A model generated the notes under the pieces. The model worked only from the letters and a program-made list of their open reading frames with translations, had not been told where the DNA came from and ran no database searches. Shown here piece after piece: positions 35,520 through 44,005 of a stretch of 64,000 nt of DNA. The DNA comes from Acidobacteriota bacterium (GTDB taxonomy: Bacteria > Acidobacteriota > Blastocatellia > Pyrinomonadales > Pyrinomonadaceae): the NCBI GenBank assembly GCA_020200135.1, contig JAIVJI010000074.1, forward strand, positions 1-64,000. The letters run 5' to 3'. How positions within the stretch are numbered: the stretch's first letter is position 1; every line of letters starts with the position of its first letter. The translations under genes and the position numbers were made by a program.

Positions 35520-36422
35520 TCACAGAGTTCTGTCCCGACTCAGCATCGCGTGGCGCGCGGCGCCGAGCGCGCCGGCCGCCCCGCCGAGCGCGGCCGGGAC
35601 GACGCGCACGCGTCGGCCGCCGGGCCGCCACTCCATCAAACCGAGGTGGCGTTCGAGCGGGTCGAAGAGGGCATCCCCCGCCTGCGCGATGCCGCCGCCG
35701 ATGACGAAGACCTCGGGGTCGAGCACGTTGATCATGGAAGTGACGGCGCAGGCGAGCTGGTAGACGGCCCTCAGCCAGACGCGCGTGGCGTTCGCGTCGC
35801 CCGCGAGGTGCGCGGCGACGAGCGCCTCGGTCGAGTTGAAGAGGCCGCGCGAGCGTTTCGCGAGCGTGCGGTTGCCGACCGCCTCTTCGAGCGTGCCGGG
35901 GACGCCGAGGCTGTCGGGCTCGCCGTCCACGTCCAGGCAGATGTGCCCGATGTGGCCGCCGCGGCCGAGGTGTCCCGTCAGCAGCCGGCCGCCGGTAAGC
36001 ACAGCGCCGCCGACGCCGGTGCCGAGCGTCAGCATCACCGCATCCCGCGCGCCCGCGGCCGCCCCACTCCACGCCTCGGCGAGCAGCGCCGCCTGCCCGT
36101 CGTTGATGAGTGCCAACGCCCTCCCGCCGCCGAGGTAGTCAACCCAGTCGAAGTCCTGGAGCGATTCGAGGTGTCCGCTCACCGAGGCCATCGAGCGGCC
36201 GTCGCGCGCCACCATGCCCGGCGACGCGATGCCGACGCACGCGGCCGCGCCGCCGACGCGCGCCTCCAGAGCCTCTATCAGCTCACGCACGCCCTCGGCC
36301 CAGGCGGCGCCGGCGTCATCGCGCGTCCCGGCTGCGGACTGCGACAGCACTTCGCCCGCGGGGCCGACGGCCGCCGCCTTGATGTTCGTCCCGCCGAGGT
36401 CGATGCCTACCGCGTAGTCCAT
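35520..36422 (-). CDS. ROK-family sugar kinase without the zinc motif
   Basis: ATG 36422 gives 300 residues. The phosphate loop is YAVGIDLGGTNIKAAAVG, the sugar-binding Asp is in LALINDGQAALLAEAW, and MLTLGTGVGGAVLTGG is the second phosphate segment. The place of the usual GHxxxxxxGxxCxCGxxGCxE zinc site reads GHIGHICLDVDGEPDSLG; no CxCG is present, so this is one of the divergent members that bind no zinc. It likely phosphorylates a hexose or hexosamine at C6. The gene starts only five bases after the MFS gene ends, so they are one operon, as expected for uptake followed by phosphorylation. Confidence 0.8.
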   Translation of the reverse strand: MDYAVGIDLGGTNIKAAAVGPAGEVLSQSAAGTRDDAGAAWAEGVRELIEALEARVGGAAACVGIASPGMVARDGRSMASVSGHLESLQDFDWVDYLGGGRALALINDGQAALLAEAWSGAAAGARDAVMLTLGTGVGGAVLTGGRLLTGHLGRGGHIGHICLDVDGEPDSLGVPGTLEEAVGNRTLAKRSRGLFNSTEALVAAHLAGDANATRVWLRAVYQLACAVTSMINVLDPEVFVIGGGIAQAGDALFDPLERHLGLMEWRPGGRRVRVVPAALGGAAGALGAARHAMLSRDRTL

Positions 36423-36427
36423 AACGC

Positions 36428-37756
36428 CTAGATGCGCCGCACCAGCCCCTCCTCGGTCGCGCGCGTATTGCGGACGAGCAGGAGGACGAGCGCCATCCCG
36501 ACGAGCGGGATCAGCCCCGCGACGACGATGATCGGGTCGAAGGCGGCCGTGCCCGTGTCGGCCCGCGCGTCCGAGACGTAGCCGACGAGCAGGAAGGCGA
36601 TGATCGTGCCGATCCCCGCGCCCGTCCCGCTCAGGCCGCTCACCGAGGCCACCGACTCGCTGTGGAAGAGGTCGGAGGGCAGCACGTTCGCAATCGTCGT
36701 GAACGAGGCGTAGGAGAAGGTGGCGAAGCCGAAGAGCAGGGCGATGGCGAGGAGGTTCGTCGTGAAGACGGTCGGGATGAGGACGGTCACGCCGAGCCCG
36801 CCGAAGACGACAAGCGCCTTGCGCGCCGCGCCCACCGACCACCCGCGCTTGATGAGGTGCCCGGAGAGCCAGCCGCCGAAGAAGTTGCCGAGGTCGGCGG
36901 CGATGAACGGAATCCAGAAGGCGAAGAGTCCTTCTTCGAGGCTGATGCCCTTGGCGACGAGGTAGATGGGGAACCAGTCGGTGACGAAGAACCAGACCGG
37001 GTCGGTCAGAGTCCGCGCGGAGATGGTGCCCCAGGTCTGCGGGAGTCGGAGGAGTTGCCCCCAGCGCGGACGCACCCTCTCGCCGCCCTCGGGCTCGTCC
37101 TCCCGCCTGTCGCGCAGGATCATCTCGCGCTCCTCGGCGGACACGCGAGGGTGCTCCTCGGGGCGGTGGTAGAGCCAGCGCCACGCGGCCAGCCAGATGA
37201 AGCCCAGCACGCCCGGCACGATGAAGGCCGGCCGCCAGCCCCACTTGAAATAGATGCCGAGGACGAGGTAGGGCGCGATGGCCGCGCCGATGGAAGAGCC
37301 GCTGTCGAAGAGCGCCGTGGCCAGCCCGCGCTCGCGCTTCGGGAACCACTCCGAGACGGCCTTGGTCGCCGCCGGCCAGTTGGCCGACTCGCCCACGCCG
37401 AGCAGGAAGCGGAAGGCCGCGAAGCTGTAGAAGCCGCCGGCCAGCGACGTGAGCATCGAGACGACGGAGTACCAGATGACCGAGAGCGTCAGACCCCGCC
37501 GCGTGCCCAGCTTGTCGACGAGGCGGCCACAGACCGTCTGCCCGACGGAGTAGGCGATGCGGAAGGAGATGACGAGGTAGGCGTAGTCGGTGTTCGTCCA
37601 GCCGTAATCTCTCTTGAGGAAGGGGGCGAGGTTCGAGAGCGTCTGCCGGTCGATGTAGTTGATGACGGTCGAGGCGAAGAGCAGGCCGCCGATCCACCAC
37701 CGCAGGCGTTTTATCGGCGGGCGTCGCCCCGCGCCGGGTTGTTCGGACACTGCCAT
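36428..37756 (-). CDS. MFS transporter, anion:cation symporter (hexuronate-like) family
   Basis: ATG 37756 gives 442 residues with twelve predicted membrane helices. [20 protein letters not shown] after helix 1, [13 protein letters not shown] between helices 2 and 3, and [26 protein letters not shown] are the signatures of the ACS family (ExuT/GudP/GarP type), which imports sugar acids with protons. A long central loop of charged residues ([18 protein letters not shown]) is typical. Start selection rests on the helix-1 distance. Operon partner of the ROK kinase. Confidence 0.85.
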   Translation of the reverse strand: MAVSEQPGAGRRPPIKRLRWWIGGLLFASTVINYIDRQTLSNLAPFLKRDYGWTNTDYAYLVISFRIAYSVGQTVCGRLVDKLGTRRGLTLSVIWYSVVSMLTSLAGGFYSFAAFRFLLGVGESANWPAATKAVSEWFPKRERGLATALFDSGSSIGAAIAPYLVLGIYFKWGWRPAFIVPGVLGFIWLAAWRWLYHRPEEHPRVSAEEREMILRDRREDEPEGGERVRPRWGQLLRLPQTWGTISARTLTDPVWFFVTDWFPIYLVAKGISLEEGLFAFWIPFIAADLGNFFGGWLSGHLIKRGWSVGAARKALVVFGGLGVTVLIPTVFTTNLLAIALLFGFATFSYASFTTIANVLPSDLFHSESVASVSGLSGTGAGIGTIIAFLLVGYVSDARADTGTAAFDPIIVVAGLIPLVGMALVLLLVRNTRATEEGLVRRI

Positions 37757-37839
37757 GCTGACCGGCCTCTCCTTCGTTCGAGTGCGTGACGCCGCCGGGC
37801 GCGGCGAGGTGACGCCCCCCGGCGGGGCGGCCGCAGGGA

Positions 37840-40281
37840 TCAGGACACTTCCGCGTCGAGCTCGGAGATGAAGCGCTCGCACAGCGCCACGTCGTCCAGA
37901 GTCTTAATGCCTTGCCCCTCGCGCGCGTCGGTGAAGGGGCAGCCCAGCACGCCCGTCTCCCGCCCGGCCAGGAAGTTAATCATCTCGTTCGGGAAGCCCA
38001 GCTCACCCGTCCGGTCGTAACGCCCTTCGGACTCGCGCCAGTGGCGTCGCCGCAACTCCGCCAGCGCGTCGAACATCACCCCGCTCCTGAGCAGGAAGAG
38101 GCCGTTGTTCGTCTCGCCGAACTCGGGGCGCGGCGCGCCCTCGAGGTGCGTCTCGCGCGACGCGAGCACGCGCCCCCGCTCGTCGCGCTCGATTGGCGCG
38201 TAAGGCCGCTCCTTAAGCGTCGTCGGCAGCACCATGTCGTATTCGTCGAAGAGCGCTGCGAGCCGGAGCACGCGCGCGACCGTCCGCGGCCTGACGACGG
38301 GCTGCGTGCCCCAGACGACCAGCGCGCGACCGGCGAAATCCTTCATTAACCCGCGCGCCTGTAGGACGGCGTCGCCCGTGCCCAGCGGCACGCGCTGCAC
38401 GACGTAGCTCACCTCCTCGCCCGCCAGTGCCTCGCGCACCGCCCGCTCGGTCTCGGGCGAGACGACGACGACCGGCGCGCGCGCCGAGCCGCCGCAGCCC
38501 TCCATGACGTTACGCAGCACGCGGAGTACGGCCGGCACGCCGGCCACCGGCGCCACGGGCTTCGGCACGTCCAGCCCCGACTCGCGCGCCCTCGACCCCT
38601 TCCCGGCCGCGACGATCAAGGGCCACACTTCGTCCCGCACGGCGTCCGCCTCGACCTCGTCCAGCATCGAGGCGACGCCCCGTCTGTAGACCACGCCCGC
38701 GCGCCCCAGAGCGTTGAACTCTTCGACCGCACGGCGCCAGACCACTTCGAGCCCCAGCCCCGAGAGTCCGTCGCCCGGCGTTGAGATCATCACCGAGCCT
38801 TCGGCCACGGCGTCCCGGCCGGCCGGGGCGTAAAACTCCGCCTGCACCCTGCGGATGAGTGCGGACACGCCCTCCTCCGCCGTCAGCGCGAGGACGTTGC
38901 CTCCGAACCCGCCGCCCATGAGCCGCGCGCCGCGGACGCCGGGGTCGGAGAGGATGATGCGCACCAGCCTCTCCACCTCCGGCGTACTCACGTCGTAGAG
39001 GTCCCGCAGGCTCGCGTGTGTCTCGTTGAGTAGTTCGCCCAGCCGCGACACCGCCTGACGCCCGTCCGATTCGGAAGGAGAGCCGAGGAGGCGCTCGGCC
39101 GCCGAGACGCGGCGGACTTCGCCGAGGTGATGCAGGGCGTATGCGCGCCCGCGCAGCGGCCGCCCGCGCCGCTCTTCGACGAGCGCCGGGAAGGCTTCGA
39201 CGCACTCGCCGTACGCGCGTGCGTAATCCCGCTCGACCTCTTCCAGCGTGATCGTCTCAGGGAGTTCGCGGAGCAGGGACTCCGCCTCGTCGGCCGCGCC
39301 CTCCGCGCCCGAGAGCAGCGCCTCGACGGCGCGGCCCCAGGCCGCGTGGCGCCGCGGGTCTGTGTCCCCCCAGCCTTCTATGATCGCGGGTATCAGCAGG
39401 CGCGAGACGGCCGCGCGCTCGTTGTACTCCAGCATGGTCTCTCGCCCCTTGTCCGCCGGGTGGGAGAAGAAGGTGACCCAGCGCAGCCGCTCCGACGGGA
39501 GCTGTACGGCGCGCGTCGTCCCCTCCCTGTAAGAGATGCGCACGGCGCGCGAGCGCCTCGCGAGGCAAATCGTCAGATGATCCATCGACCCACCGCGCGT
39601 GCCGACGAACCACTCGGCCTTCGACGAATCCGCGGCCAACTCGCCGGGCTCGTAAGCCACGCCGTTGACCTCGCGTATCGCCGCGCCGGCGAGCACCGCC
39701 AGCGCCGAAGAGGACGAAGCCCCGCCCTTTGGCGGGATGCTCGAATCGACCACGAAGTCGAAGCCCCGCGCCACCCGCCCGCCGAACTTCGTGCGTGCGA
39801 AGAAACACGAACCCTTAACGTAGTTGCCCCAATGGGGCGCCGGCGTCTCGCCCTTGAAGATGTAAGAGAGCCAGTTCGCCTCGTAACCCTCTCGACCTCC
39901 GGGCGCGGGACCTTCGTCGAGCGAGAAGTCGAAGCGCGCGAACTCCCCGCGACGTGACACGCCCCGGACGCGTCCCGCCGCCGAGGGCCTGTACATCATG
40001 AGCATGTCGTGTTCGCGGCTGCCGAAGGGGAGTGAGTACGTCGGCAGGTAAGACACGTAGTCCACGTGCTCGCCAAGGATGTTGATGCGAGCCGGGGCGC
40101 GGAGCAGGTGGACGGGGCCTTCGCCGTAGGCCTCGAGAAAGCTTGCGCACAGCGCGCCCAGCCTGTTGAGGCTTTTCTCGGCGGCCCCCACGTCGTCCCC
40201 GTAAGCCTGCCGGAGAAGTGAGAGCAGCCCCGCCGCCCGCCGCGTCGGCAGCCCCCCGGCGCCACCTTCAAAGAGTGACAT
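37840..40281 (-). CDS. Bifunctional GHMP sugar kinase/nucleotidyltransferase fusion
   Basis: ATG 40281 gives 813 residues; an in-frame upstream ATG at 40455 would add 58. Residues ~1-520 are a galactokinase-like GHMP kinase: [20 protein letters not shown] (residues ~61-80), [17 protein letters not shown] (ATP loop), [14 protein letters not shown] (catalytic Asp region) and [13 protein letters not shown]. Residues 554-813 are a nucleotidyltransferase: [21 protein letters not shown] with the GxGxR loop and VPKP, then [10 protein letters not shown]. The metal-binding GD of GlmU-type enzymes reads WGTQPV here. Such fusions would make a sugar-1-phosphate and then a nucleotide sugar. It starts the minus-strand half, facing the divergent GNAT gene across a 400-base control region. 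Confidence 0.8.
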   Translation of the reverse strand: MSLFEGGAGGLPTRRAAGLLSLLRQAYGDDVGAAEKSLNRLGALCASFLEAYGEGPVHLLRAPARINILGEHVDYVSYLPTYSLPFGSREHDMLMMYRPSAAGRVRGVSRRGEFARFDFSLDEGPAPGGREGYEANWLSYIFKGETPAPHWGNYVKGSCFFARTKFGGRVARGFDFVVDSSIPPKGGASSSSALAVLAGAAIREVNGVAYEPGELAADSSKAEWFVGTRGGSMDHLTICLARRSRAVRISYREGTTRAVQLPSERLRWVTFFSHPADKGRETMLEYNERAAVSRLLIPAIIEGWGDTDPRRHAAWGRAVEALLSGAEGAADEAESLLRELPETITLEEVERDYARAYGECVEAFPALVEERRGRPLRGRAYALHHLGEVRRVSAAERLLGSPSESDGRQAVSRLGELLNETHASLRDLYDVSTPEVERLVRIILSDPGVRGARLMGGGFGGNVLALTAEEGVSALIRRVQAEFYAPAGRDAVAEGSVMISTPGDGLSGLGLEVVWRRAVEEFNALGRAGVVYRRGVASMLDEVEADAVRDEVWPLIVAAGKGSRARESGLDVPKPVAPVAGVPAVLRVLRNVMEGCGGSARAPVVVVSPETERAVREALAGEEVSYVVQRVPLGTGDAVLQARGLMKDFAGRALVVWGTQPVVRPRTVARVLRLAALFDEYDMVLPTTLKERPYAPIERDERGRVLASRETHLEGAPRPEFGETNNGLFLLRSGVMFDALAELRRRHWRESEGRYDRTGELGFPNEMINFLAGRETGVLGCPFTDAREGQGIKTLDDVALCERFISELDAEVS

Positions 40282-40455
40282 GAGCAGCGACGGCCGGCCG
40301 CCTTGCGGTTCGTTCGCCCCCTGCTCGGCACGGGGCAGGGCGGCGGCACCGGATACGAGTTTGTGTAGGTCTGAGACTAGCACCGTTGCGACTAAAGAGG
40401 GCCGAACGACCCTTATCGACTCTAAAGCGTTTTCGAGAAAGAGAGCGGCGGTCAC

Positions 40456-40862
40456 TGAGCCGGGGTTTGTTCAAGACTCTGACAAATGCTGTCACCGTAG
40501 ACCGGCGGAGCGCGTCTAAGACACGTCGCGCCGCCTCGGAGACGTGCTTATACCATCACACGCCCAGTAAAGCCAAAGGCCCACAGCGCCTCGAGGCGGC
40601 GCACACGGTGAAGACGTGCGGAGGCGAGAGGCGGGGCGGCGAAGCTACATAAAAGCAATTCTCTCAAGGTATAGATACTTGGCCCGGCGGCCTGCCCCTT
40701 GCGGCCACGCTCGGGTTAGTGCTATAAAAACGTTCCTGACAACGTGTCGTGCTATAAAGTTCTGTAGAGCCATCCGCCCACAATTCGTATCGCTCCCAAA
40801 GTTGTTCGGAAACTGATAGGCGAAAGTAGTATTCAGGGTTTGTCAGGAAAGTAAACAAACTA
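40456..40862. promoter_or_regulatory. Divergent control region between the two halves of the sugar locus
   Basis: About 400 bases separate two divergent genes. The right half is AT-rich. It contains a perfect 12-base palindrome cgcctcgaggcg (40587-40598), with a half-copy at 40531-40540, and two direct copies of gtgctataaa at 40719-40728 and 40749-40758. These copies are 30 bases (three helical turns) apart. I cannot name promoters with certainty. Confidence 0.45.
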
Positions 40863-41726
40863 TTGAGTCCGAACGCCAAGGAGCTTGAAATTCGTCTGCT
40901 CAAAGCGAGCGATGTCGCTGAGGCGATGAGACTCAAGACGGCGGCCGGGTGGAATCAGACAGAGGAGGACTGGCTTAGGCTCCTTAGTCTTTGCCCGGAC
41001 GGCTGTTTCGCTGCCACCGCTGGCGCGCGACTCGTCGGGACGACGACCACCACCGTGTACGGGAGGGAACTCGCCTGGGTGGGCATGGTGCTCGTGGATC
41101 CCGGGTTCCGCCGGAGGGGCATCGCGACGGCGCTCGTCCGTGCGGCGCTCGAAGGCCTTGATGCGGCCGCGGTGGCAACCGTGAAGCTGGACGCGACGCC
41201 CGAGGGCGCCCCCGTCTATGAAGCGCTGGGCTTCGAGGCCGAGCTTCGCATCGAGCGCTGGGTGGGCGCAGCCCGGGCCGAAGCCTCGCCGGCACATGCG
41301 GCGGAGGGCGCGCCTGACCCCACGCAAATCTTTGAACTTGACCGGCGCGCGTTCGGCGCCGACCGCTCGGAACTGCTGAGGGCGCTTTTAGAAGAGTCGT
41401 TCGTAACGTCGGCGGTGAGCATGGGGGCGGACGGGCGGCTGCGCGGCTACGCACTGGCGAGGCGTGGGGCGATGGCCGGCTACGTCGGGCCTCTGGTGGC
41501 GGAGGAGGCAGAGACGGCCGCCGCCCTCCTCGACGACGTGCTCAATCGTCTGGGTGCCGGGCGGGTCTGCGTGGACTTGAACACGACTTACGCCGGCGGC
41601 GCGCGCGTGCTGGAGGCGCGCGGCTTCGTCAAGCAACGCGAGCTGATCCGCATGCAGCGCGGCGGTGGAAGCGGCGCAGGCACTTCCGACAGTGTCTTCG
41701 CCATCGCCGGACCGGAAGTGGGTTGA
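40863..41726 (+). CDS. Tandem GNAT-type acetyltransferase
   Basis: The start is TTG 40863 (aggaaag twelve bases upstream), 287 residues. The first GNAT domain contains VGMVLVDPGFRRRGIATALVRAAL, a textbook acetyl-CoA-binding motif A with RxxGIA. The second half (from ~residue 150) repeats the fold weakly without that motif (YALARRGAMAGYVGPLVAEE). Two-domain GNATs of this kind have unknown substrates. In this locus an N-acetylation of a free amino sugar is attractive but unproven. It is the first gene of the plus-strand half; a nagB-type gene follows 30 bases later. Confidence 0.8.
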   Translation: MSPNAKELEIRLLKASDVAEAMRLKTAAGWNQTEEDWLRLLSLCPDGCFAATAGARLVGTTTTTVYGRELAWVGMVLVDPGFRRRGIATALVRAALEGLDAAAVATVKLDATPEGAPVYEALGFEAELRIERWVGAARAEASPAHAAEGAPDPTQIFELDRRAFGADRSELLRALLEESFVTSAVSMGADGRLRGYALARRGAMAGYVGPLVAEEAETAAALLDDVLNRLGAGRVCVDLNTTYAGGARVLEARGFVKQRELIRMQRGGGSGAGTSDSVFAIAGPEVG

Positions 41727-41756
41727 GGCGCAAAACCTTCCATCCGAGGAGTGAAC

Positions 41757-42563
41757 ATGGAATCACGGGTGCAGAGAGGCACGGCCGAAGACGGCCTCGT
41801 CGAGCGGTTTCGGGCGGGGCGCCTGAACGTCTACGTCTACGAGTCGCGGCCGAAGATGGCGGCGGCGGCGGCAGCCGCCGTGTCGGCGGAGATTCGTCGC
41901 CTGCAAGGTGAGCGGGGCCGCGCCGTCGGCATCTTCGCCTCCGCCCCTTCGCAGAACGAGTTCCTGGCGGAACTCGCCGGCGCCGCGGGCGTTGACTGGT
42001 CTAAAGTCAAGGGCTTTCACCTCGACGAGTACCTGGGGATGGAGGACAGCGCGCCGCAGTCTTTCCGCCGCTTCCTACTCGACCGCTTGGTGAACAAGGT
42101 GGACTTCGGCGAGTTCCACGGGCTGCGCGGCGAGGCCGAGGACGCCGCGGCCGAGTGCCGCAGGTACGCGGCGCTGCTCGCGGAGGACCCGTCCGACTTC
42201 GCCGTGCTCGGCGTCGGCGAGAACGGACATTTGGCCTTCATCGACCCGCCCTTCTGCGACTTCGACGACCCGGAGCCGGTCAAGGTGGCCGAGTTGGACG
42301 AGGTCTGCCGCTTGCAGCAGGTGCATGACGGCGCCTTCGCGACGCTCGAAGACGTCCCGCGCGACGCGCTCTCCCTGACCATCCCGACCATCATGTCGAG
42401 GCCGAAGCTGTTCGCCATCGTGCCGGGGCCGGCGAAGGCGCAGGCCATCAAGGGCGTCATCGAGGGGCCGATTGAGACGGCGTGTCCGGCCTCCATTCTC
42501 AGGAACCACGGGGACGCACACCTCTTCATTGACCGCGACTCGGCCTCCCTCCTCTCGCGCTGA
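41757..42563 (+). CDS. nagB: NagB-type amino sugar-6-phosphate deaminase/isomerase
   Basis: ATG 41757 follows gaggag at eight bases; GTG 41751 is less likely. The 268 residues show a phosphate-binding N-terminal half (GIFASAPSQNEFLAEL in place of the usual TGxTP), then [60 protein letters not shown] and ESASLL-type end. The E. coli general-base Asp (DGH) is Asn (ENGH) and Glu148 is Asp, as in the truncated copy at 22208. The subfamily may deaminate glucosamine-6-phosphate or isomerise a related sugar phosphate. It is cytoplasmic among mostly exported neighbours. Confidence 0.82.
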   Translation: MESRVQRGTAEDGLVERFRAGRLNVYVYESRPKMAAAAAAAVSAEIRRLQGERGRAVGIFASAPSQNEFLAELAGAAGVDWSKVKGFHLDEYLGMEDSAPQSFRRFLLDRLVNKVDFGEFHGLRGEAEDAAAECRRYAALLAEDPSDFAVLGVGENGHLAFIDPPFCDFDDPEPVKVAELDEVCRLQQVHDGAFATLEDVPRDALSLTIPTIMSRPKLFAIVPGPAKAQAIKGVIEGPIETACPASILRNHGDAHLFIDRDSASLLSR

Positions 42564-42615
42564 GGGCGCGGGCAGTCCGGCCGAAGCCGCAAAGCTTTAA
42601 AGGCTGAGAGCGACG

Positions 42616-43986
42616 ATGAGACTTGCAAAGGGCGGGCGCGCGTTCCGGGGGCTGACACTCGTCTGCGCCGTGGCGTCCCTTACGGCGCCGCTCGCTTACG
42701 CCCGAAAGGGGGAGGGCGGCGACGGCCGGCGGGGCGCGGCGTCAAGGTTCAAGTTCAAGCAGCTCGTCGAGGCCAACGTCATCGCCACGCACGCTTTCCA
42801 AATTCTGCTCGCCAAAAAGTCCGGTAAGGGGGACGCGGCGTGTTACGCGCAGGGCGGCCTCTCGGACGGCGAGTTGGAGGCGCTCGCCGGCCACCAGAGC
42901 AACCTCCTGAAGAGTAAGGCCAGTGAGGTGCTGGCCTGGGCGCGCGGCGGCCGGTCGGGCTTCGACCCGTCGAAAGACCTCGAACCCGTTCTGAAGTCGG
43001 GACTGGCCGTTCCCCCCGGCTCGCCGGCCAACGTCTTCACCGAATACCTGCGCGCGCACGCCCGTTCCGGGTCAGACGAGGCCGGGCTGCGCTCGGTCGC
43101 CAGCCTCTACCAGACCATCCTCGAAGTGGAGCGGGACGGCGACCTCCTTCAGGACCAGTTCGCCTTCTACATAGCGCTCGGCCTCCCCGTCTACGTCGGC
43201 CAGTTGGGTCTGCCGGGCGGCGACGACGCGATGCTCGCCGCGGGTCGCGATCTGGGGCGGCGCGCCTGCGCCTCGCCCTACGCGACGGACGCCGCCGCGT
43301 GGCAGATCGCGGGGCGCAAGGTCTGGAACTGGGGTGAGAAGCATCTGCACATACGCGACGACAAGGTGCTCGCCGCGGAACTCCTGCGGGAGCGGGACGT
43401 GCGCGTGGTCGTGCCCCGCCTGCGCGCCGTGCCCGCGCAGAAGGTGGCCGTCGTCGGGCACTCGTTCACGATGGGGCAGCACTGGTCTTCGCCTTCGAGC
43501 TTCGTCCCCGTCGTGACCGAAATCTTCCGGCGCGTGAACCCTCGGGTCGAGTTCAAACAGTTCGAGCGGGGCGGGTTGACGGCCTCGCGCGCCAGACAGC
43601 GCTTCTACCGGGGCGTGCTCGACTGGCGGCCGGACAGGGTTCTGCTAGTCGTCATGACGCGCACCGAAGAGGACTACGCGGCGCTCAAAGAGATGGGCGA
43701 GGGCTTCAAGGCTGCGGGCGTCGAGGCTTTCATGTTCGACGACATACACGACCCGGAGAGCGCCTCGAAGCCGGGGACGAGTGAGCGCGCCGCCCGCGTC
43801 GCGCGCGAGGCGGGCATCAAGGTCGTCGAGGTCGGCGCGCTGCTCGCGGCCGCGCCCGACCGCGGGCGCTTCCTGAGCCTCGACCGCGTACACATGACCG
43901 AGCCCTACCACCGCCTGATGGCGAAGGAGTGGCTCAAGTTCCTCGCGGGCGCGCGCGGCGAGCGGCTCGCGGGCCGCGCCGAATGA
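42616..43986 (+). CDS. Exported SGNH-hydrolase-like esterase
   Basis: It has 456 residues with signal peptide (LTLVCAVASLTAPLAYA). The C-terminal ~200 residues are an SGNH fold: VAVVGHSFTMGQHW replaces the classical GDS by GHS with the nucleophile Ser, RVLLVVMTRTEEDYAAL is block III, and LSLDRVHMTEPYHRLMAKEWLKFL carries the D-x-x-H dyad of block V. The N-terminal ~200 residues are helical and unassigned. SGNH enzymes in glycan loci remove acetyl or other ester groups before glycosidases act. The heparinase-like gene follows 19 bases after its stop. Confidence 0.75.
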   Translation: MRLAKGGRAFRGLTLVCAVASLTAPLAYARKGEGGDGRRGAASRFKFKQLVEANVIATHAFQILLAKKSGKGDAACYAQGGLSDGELEALAGHQSNLLKSKASEVLAWARGGRSGFDPSKDLEPVLKSGLAVPPGSPANVFTEYLRAHARSGSDEAGLRSVASLYQTILEVERDGDLLQDQFAFYIALGLPVYVGQLGLPGGDDAMLAAGRDLGRRACASPYATDAAAWQIAGRKVWNWGEKHLHIRDDKVLAAELLRERDVRVVVPRLRAVPAQKVAVVGHSFTMGQHWSSPSSFVPVVTEIFRRVNPRVEFKQFERGGLTASRARQRFYRGVLDWRPDRVLLVVMTRTEEDYAALKEMGEGFKAAGVEAFMFDDIHDPESASKPGTSERAARVAREAGIKVVEVGALLAAAPDRGRFLSLDRVHMTEPYHRLMAKEWLKFLAGARGERLAGRAE

Positions 43987-44005
43987 CGAGTTGAGAAGGC
44001 AGCAG

